Source: Planctomycetaceae bacterium
Lineage (GTDB): Bacteria > Planctomycetota > Planctomycetia > Planctomycetales > Planctomycetaceae
Reading direction: 5' to 3'
Length of the DNA stretch: 9,457 nucleotides
NCBI GenBank assembly: GCA_947479075.1
Contig: CANJZR010000108.1
Span: 1 to 9,457, forward strand
Part shown: piece after piece, positions 6,391 through 9,457 of the stretch
How positions within the stretch are numbered: the first letter of the stretch is position 1
Layout: each line of letters starts with the position of its first letter
Notes under the pieces: generated by a model
What the model saw: only the letters and a program-made list of their open reading frames with translations
Database searches by the model: none
Told to the model about the DNA's origin: nothing
Translations under genes and position numbers: made by a program

Positions 6391-6489
6391 GCAACTGTGA
6401 TCTTCCGAGTGGATGAACGACCAAGGCGATGCCAGACGAGCGAGTACCATGCAGGCTCTGACGCACCGCACCTCACCCGTCAAGTACAC

Positions 6490-7629
6490 TCAGCCTTCGT
6501 CATCTTCCTCGTCTTCATCATCCCCACTTTCCTGGAAGACACCCTTCTTCGCATTGTTGATGCGCATCTTGAGTTCGCCCGGGTTGTTCGACTTCATGAT
6601 CACATCACGCTCGTCGCACAATCCCTTGCGCCACAAGTCGAACAGGGCATCGTCCAACAGCTGCATCCCGTACTTGCGCCCCGTCTGAATCGACGAATTG
6701 ATGCGGTACGACTTGGCTTCGCGAATCAGGTTCGCGATAGCAGGCGTGACGACCAGCATCTCGTATGCAGCGACGACCCCCTTGGGCTTGCGCGGCAGCA
6801 GAGCCTGGCTAAGCACGGCAATAATCGAGGACGACAGCTGGGTCCGGATCTGTTCCTGCTGGTTCGTGGGAAACACGTCGATGATTCGGTCGACGGTCCC
6901 TTGAGCACTCGACGTGTGCAACGTACCGAACACGACGTGGCCGGTTTCAGCTGCAGTGATCGCCGAGGAGATCGTTTCCAGGTCACGCATTTCCCCCACC
7001 AGAATCACGTCGGGGTCCATACGCAGAGCACGCTTGAGCGCCTCGGGAAAGTTCGGCACGTCGACGCCGATTTCGCGCTGGTTGATCGTCGACTTCTTGT
7101 GCTTGTGGTAATACTCGATGGGGTCTTCGAGGGTAATGATGTGATGGTCAGCAGTGTCATTGATGTAGTTAATCATGCTGGCCAGCGAGGTCGTCTTCCC
7201 CGAACCGGTCGGCCCGGTCACCAGAAACAGACCACGCGGCCGATTGATCAGGTCGGCAATCACCGTCGGCAGACCCAGCTGTTCGAATGTCAGAAACTCA
7301 TTCGGAATACGCCGCAGCACCAGACCGATCTGACCACGTTGCTTGAACACAGCCACGCGAAAACGAGCCTTGTCTCCGAAGGCAAAACCAAAGTCGGTCC
7401 CGCCCATCTCCTGAAGCTCGGCCTGGTTACGCTCCGGAGTGATCGACTTCATCAGGGAGACAGTATCAGCAGCTTCGAGAGACTTCGTTTCCAGGCGGAC
7501 CATGTGCCCGCCCACCCGCACGACGGGAGGCTGCCCGGTCGTGATGTGCAGGTCACTGACCTTCTCCCGGACGACCGTCTCGAGGAGTTTATCGATCTGT
7601 AAACGACGTTCTTCTGGGGCTTCAGCCAT
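6490..7629 (-). CDS. pilT: PilT twitching-motility retraction ATPase
   Basis: A 379-residue cytoplasmic hexameric ATPase that drives pilus disassembly and retraction. It has the short PilT architecture: no MshEN domain and no zinc-binding cysteine pairs. The N-terminal PAS-like domain (about 10-110) contains SDLHITTGQPPVVRVGG (25-41) and is followed by the RecA-like core. The core has Walker A GPTGSGKT (139-146), the Asp box ITLEDPIEY (165-173), Walker B DPDVILVGEMRD (205-216) and the His box HVVFGTLHTSSAQGTVDRI (231-249), whose sequence is characteristic of PilT. The C-terminal retraction signature usually written AIRNLIRE reads AIANLIRE (297-304). The last 11 residues (369-379) are almost entirely Asp/Glu/Gly, an extra acidic tail. 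AGAGG lies 5 nt before the ATG. PilT between two GspE/PilB genes favours a dynamic pilus over a pure secretion system, although retraction itself is inferred. PilU is the alternative, but the His box and position favour PilT. Confidence 0.96.
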   Translation of the reverse strand: MAEAPEERRLQIDKLLETVVREKVSDLHITTGQPPVVRVGGHMVRLETKSLEAADTVSLMKSITPERNQAELQEMGGTDFGFAFGDKARFRVAVFKQRGQIGLVLRRIPNEFLTFEQLGLPTVIADLINRPRGLFLVTGPTGSGKTTSLASMINYINDTADHHIITLEDPIEYYHKHKKSTINQREIGVDVPNFPEALKRALRMDPDVILVGEMRDLETISSAITAAETGHVVFGTLHTSSAQGTVDRIIDVFPTNQQEQIRTQLSSSIIAVLSQALLPRKPKGVVAAYEMLVVTPAIANLIREAKSYRINSSIQTGRKYGMQLLDDALFDLWRKGLCDERDVIMKSNNPGELKMRINNAKKGVFQESGDDEDEEDDEG

Positions 7630-7701
7630 ACATGCCTCTTCGAGTGTCTGGAAGTCGTGATGTTTGAGGACGTTATGACAAGTGCGTGTGAGGCGGAATT
7701 C

Positions 7702-7715
7702 ACCCGGATCCGGGT
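7702..7715 (-). repeat. 14-nt perfect palindrome upstream of pilT
   Basis: ACCCGGATCCGGGT has no central loop, which suits a dimeric DNA-binding protein site better than an RNA hairpin. It lies 73 nt before the pilT start and just downstream of the promoter candidate, a plausible operator position. Confidence 0.35.
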
Positions 7716-7743
7716 TTCGTGCACATGAACTGCGGCCCGCTGA

Positions 7744-7768
7744 CGAGGAATTATTCCGCCATTCCTCG
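7744..7768 (-). repeat. 8-bp inverted repeat upstream of pilT
   Basis: CGAGGAAT and ATTCCTCG separated by 9 nt (GGCGGAATA), with perfect arms. It overlaps the -10 candidate at 7750-7755. It could be an operator or an RNA hairpin; no T-run follows. Confidence 0.45.
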
Positions 7769-7779
7769 CAAACCTACAA
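7750..7779 (-). promoter_or_regulatory. Weak sigma-70-like promoter candidate upstream of pilT
   Basis: TTGTAG (7779-7774; 3 of 6 to TTGACA), an 18-nt spacer, and AATAAT (7755-7750; 5 of 6 to TATAAT) on the minus strand, about 120 nt before the pilT ATG. The -10 lies inside an 8-bp inverted repeat. Planctomycete promoter consensus is poorly known to me, so this is only a candidate. Confidence 0.2.
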
Positions 7780-7837
7780 CTGGATTGTGTTTCCGGCACC
7801 AATCCCCAGCGGAACAAGCCCCGAATTCCACAAAGTC

Positions 7838-7854
7838 CTCCGGCCGAACCGGAG
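7838..7854 (-). terminator. GC-rich hairpin directly after the upstream ATPase stop codon
   Basis: CTCCGG-TTCGG-CCGGAG begins at the base after the TGA (7857-7855). It forms a perfect 6-bp stem with a 5-nt loop, followed by GACTTTGTGG, which has only three consecutive T. The position fits a weak terminator or a 3'-end stabilising hairpin; the missing T-run keeps confidence low. Confidence 0.35.
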
Positions 7855-9457
7855 TCAGTGACCGCCCCCCTGCAGCTTGTAAGCCTCAGTGAGGGTGGTG
7901 ATGCCAGCCAATGCCTTGTCGACAGCATCCTCCACGAGTGTCCGCATTCCGAACAGTCGCGCCTGGCGGCGGATGTTCTGAGTCGGCTCGCTACGAAACG
8001 CCATCTCACGCAAAGTCCCGTTCATCATCATCAACTCGAACACAGCTTTTCGCCCGCGATAGCCCGACTGCTGGCAGTTGCCGCACCCCTTGCCCTTGCG
8101 GAACTTGGCCGTGCTGAGCTGATCATCAGTGAGTTCAAACAGCGCCAGCTCGTCCGGTGTTGGTCGATAGGAATCGCCGCACTTGGGGCAAATGCTGCGG
8201 GCCAATCGCTGGGCCATGACCGCCATCACCGACGAAGCAACGAGGAATGGCTGCACTCCCATGTCGATCAATCGTGTAATAGAACCGGGCGCATCGTTCG
8301 TGTGGAGTGTACTGAAAACCAAGTGTCCAGTTAAAGATGCCTGAATAGCCATTTCAGCCGTCTCTGTATCGCGGATTTCTCCCACCAGAATCACGTTCGG
8401 GGCTTGTCGCAACATCGCGCGGATGATTCGCTGGAAGTTCAGCCCGATTGAATGCCTCACCTCGCACTGATTGATCCCGGGGAGGTAGTACTCGACGGGA
8501 TCTTCAGCTGTGATGATTTTCCGGTCTGGGCGGTTCAGTTCACCCAGAGCACTGTACAGAGTCGTCGTCTTGCCCGACCCGGTGGGGCCGGTCACCAGAA
8601 AGATTCCGTTCGGTCGACGGATGATGTTCTGGAACTTCCGGTAGTTCTCTTCGCTGAAGCCGAGGTTACGAATACCAACCTTGATGTTGTCACGATCGAG
8701 GATACGCATGACCATCGCCTGGCCATGGTTCGTCGGCAGCACGCTCACGCGAAGGTCAAAGTCCTTGCCGTTCACACGTGTCTTGATGCGACCGTCCTGG
8801 GGCCGACGTTTTTCCGCGATGTCTATACGCCCCATCACCTTAAGGCGACTCATCAAGGGTGCAAGCAAGCGACGGGGGGGGGAATCACGTTCCACCAGCA
8901 CACCGTCGATCCGGTATCGGATTCGAACCCGATCCTCGAACGGCTCGACATGGATGTCGCTGGCTCGCATCGATACCGCTTCAGTGATGATGAGGTTCAC
9001 CAGCTTCACGATCGGCGAGCTTTCGGAGTCATCGGCCTGAGCCTTCGCTTCGCTCAGTTCCGTCTCGGTAAAGTCGATCGCCGTTTCCGTAAACTCTTGC
9101 AGCATCGAGTCAACCGACTCTGTCTCCGACTGGCCATAGTAGCGGTTGATCGCCGAAAGAATGGCCTCCTTCTGAGCCATCAACATGTCGACTTCGCGGT
9201 TCAGAATGAACCGCAGCTTCTCCACCAACTCGAAGTTCATCGGGTCGACAACCGCCACGACGAGCTTCTCGTCATTCACATCAACGGCGATGCATATATT
9301 TTCCCGCGCCACCGATTCAGGGATCAGCTCGACAACCGAGTGCGTCAGCTCCTGCTCGTCGAGATTGATAAAGGTAAAGCCGAACGCCTTGGCCTTAGCC
9401 TGGCCAACTCGCCCCTCATCAACATACCCCAGCTTCATCAGGGCATCTTCCGGGGTA
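7855..9457 (-). CDS. GspE/PilB-family assembly ATPase, 5' end outside the window
   Basis: A second cytoplasmic GspE/PilB-type ATPase, paralogous to the one at 4526-6238. The frame is open to the right edge: six in-frame codons (TPEDAL) precede the Met at 9438, and the protein there is already inside the N-terminal domain, so the true start lies outside. Numbering from that Met, the visible part shows the second half of the T2SSE N-terminal domain (1-100), an acidic linker (about 103-140), the Asp box SDIHVEP (160-166), Walker A GPTGSGKT (284-291), Walker B VILVGEIRD (349-357), the His box HLVFSTLHTNDA (371-382) and a zinc tetracysteine site, C417-x2-C420 and C452-x2-C455. All catalytic elements appear intact. 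A run of nine C residues lies within the codons for SPPR at 186-189. The gene precedes pilT by 225 nt. Which of the two ATPases is the pilus motor cannot be told from sequence. Confidence 0.95.
   Translation of the reverse strand, partial: TPEDALMKLGYVDEGRVGQAKAKAFGFTFINLDEQELTHSVVELIPESVARENICIAVDVNDEKLVVAVVDPMNFELVEKLRFILNREVDMLMAQKEAILSAINRYYGQSETESVDSMLQEFTETAIDFTETELSEAKAQADDSESSPIVKLVNLIITEAVSMRASDIHVEPFEDRVRIRYRIDGVLVERDSPPRRLLAPLMSRLKVMGRIDIAEKRRPQDGRIKTRVNGKDFDLRVSVLPTNHGQAMVMRILDRDNIKVGIRNLGFSEENYRKFQNIIRRPNGIFLVTGPTGSGKTTTLYSALGELNRPDRKIITAEDPVEYYLPGINQCEVRHSIGLNFQRIIRAMLRQAPNVILVGEIRDTETAEMAIQASLTGHLVFSTLHTNDAPGSITRLIDMGVQPFLVASSVMAVMAQRLARSICPKCGDSYRPTPDELALFELTDDQLSTAKFRKGKGCGNCQQSGYRGRKAVFELMMMNGTLREMAFRSEPTQNIRRQARLFGMRTLVEDAVDKALAGITTLTEAYKLQGGGH
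8874..8882 (-). repeat. C9 homopolymer inside the upstream ATPase gene
   Basis: Nine consecutive C on the coding strand (codons TCC CCC CCC CGT, Ser-Pro-Pro-Arg). The reading frame is intact across it. The paralogous gene codes a similar PPPR stretch with mixed codons and no run. Confidence 0.9.

Larger units (their letters stand above)
6239..6489 (-). other. 251-nt gap between pilT and the complete gspE/pilB-like gene
   Basis: No gene seen; short frames here lack family features. On the minus strand it contains a perfect CTCCGC-GGTCAT-GCGGAG hairpin (6390-6373), a bulged stem GGCT-GGTT/AACC-AGCC (6359-6336) and a two-tier hairpin (6284-6257) close to the ATPase start. No T-run follows any stem, and no convincing -10/-35 pair was found. 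Confidence 0.4.
7630..7854 (-). other. 225-nt palindrome-rich gap between the upstream ATPase gene and pilT
   Basis: No gene seen. Read on the minus strand, a 6-bp hairpin abuts the ATPase stop (7854-7838), then come a weak -35/-10 candidate (7779-7750), an 8-bp inverted repeat (7768-7744) and a 14-nt perfect palindrome (7715-7702), followed by the pilT ribosome binding site. Confidence 0.45.

Noticed and set aside
6316..7602. Plus-strand open frame of 428 codons opposite pilT
   Set aside because: Antisense to the clear PilT gene, with low-complexity shadow composition and no recognisable motif.

Overview
All confident genes in this window lie on the minus strand and encode inner parts of a type IV pilus / type II secretion machine. 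Read in transcription order (from high to low coordinates) they are: a GspE/PilB-family assembly ATPase running off the right edge, a PilT-type retraction ATPase, a second and complete GspE/PilB ATPase, a GspF/PilC inner-membrane platform protein, and three pseudopilins with class III signal peptides, the last running off the left edge. There is no rRNA, tRNA, CRISPR array, transposase or phage gene, and no plus-strand gene I would support.

The DNA is moderately GC-rich by eye. Several traits suggest a member of the Planctomycetota. The pseudopilins are long and carry Arg-rich leaders, two of them with Ala rather than Gly before the cleavage site. They also carry segments such as GAECLVFFLGG and a DxDxDG loop followed by DAWGRPLRF, which I recall from planctomycete prepilin-like proteins. 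This placement is an inference from recall, not a database result.

Layout. At 7855-9457 is the first ATPase, 5'-truncated by the window. A 225-nt gap rich in inverted repeats follows, then PilT (6490-7629), a 251-nt gap, the second ATPase (4526-6238), a 177-nt gap, and GspF (3092-4348). Next is a 263-nt, strongly palindromic gap with a candidate sigma-54 promoter. The pseudopilins come last: a GspG-like one (1878-2828), a large one (606-1832) after 45 nt, and a GspH/FimT-like one (1-606) whose start codon shares one base with the preceding stop (TAATG). The machinery genes are thus widely spaced and may have their own signals, while the three pseudopilins look like one tight, coupled unit.

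Working model. The GspE/PilB ATPases drive pseudopilin insertion through GspF, PilT drives disassembly, and the three pseudopilins form or prime the filament after processing by a PilD peptidase encoded elsewhere. Secretin, PilM/N/O/P and PilD genes are not in the window. The main points for a second look are the multi-hairpin gap before the pseudopilins with its GG-N10-GC promoter match, an MshEN-type c-di-GMP-binding signature in the complete ATPase, a C9 homopolymer inside the other ATPase, and an EF-hand-like calcium loop in the large pseudopilin.
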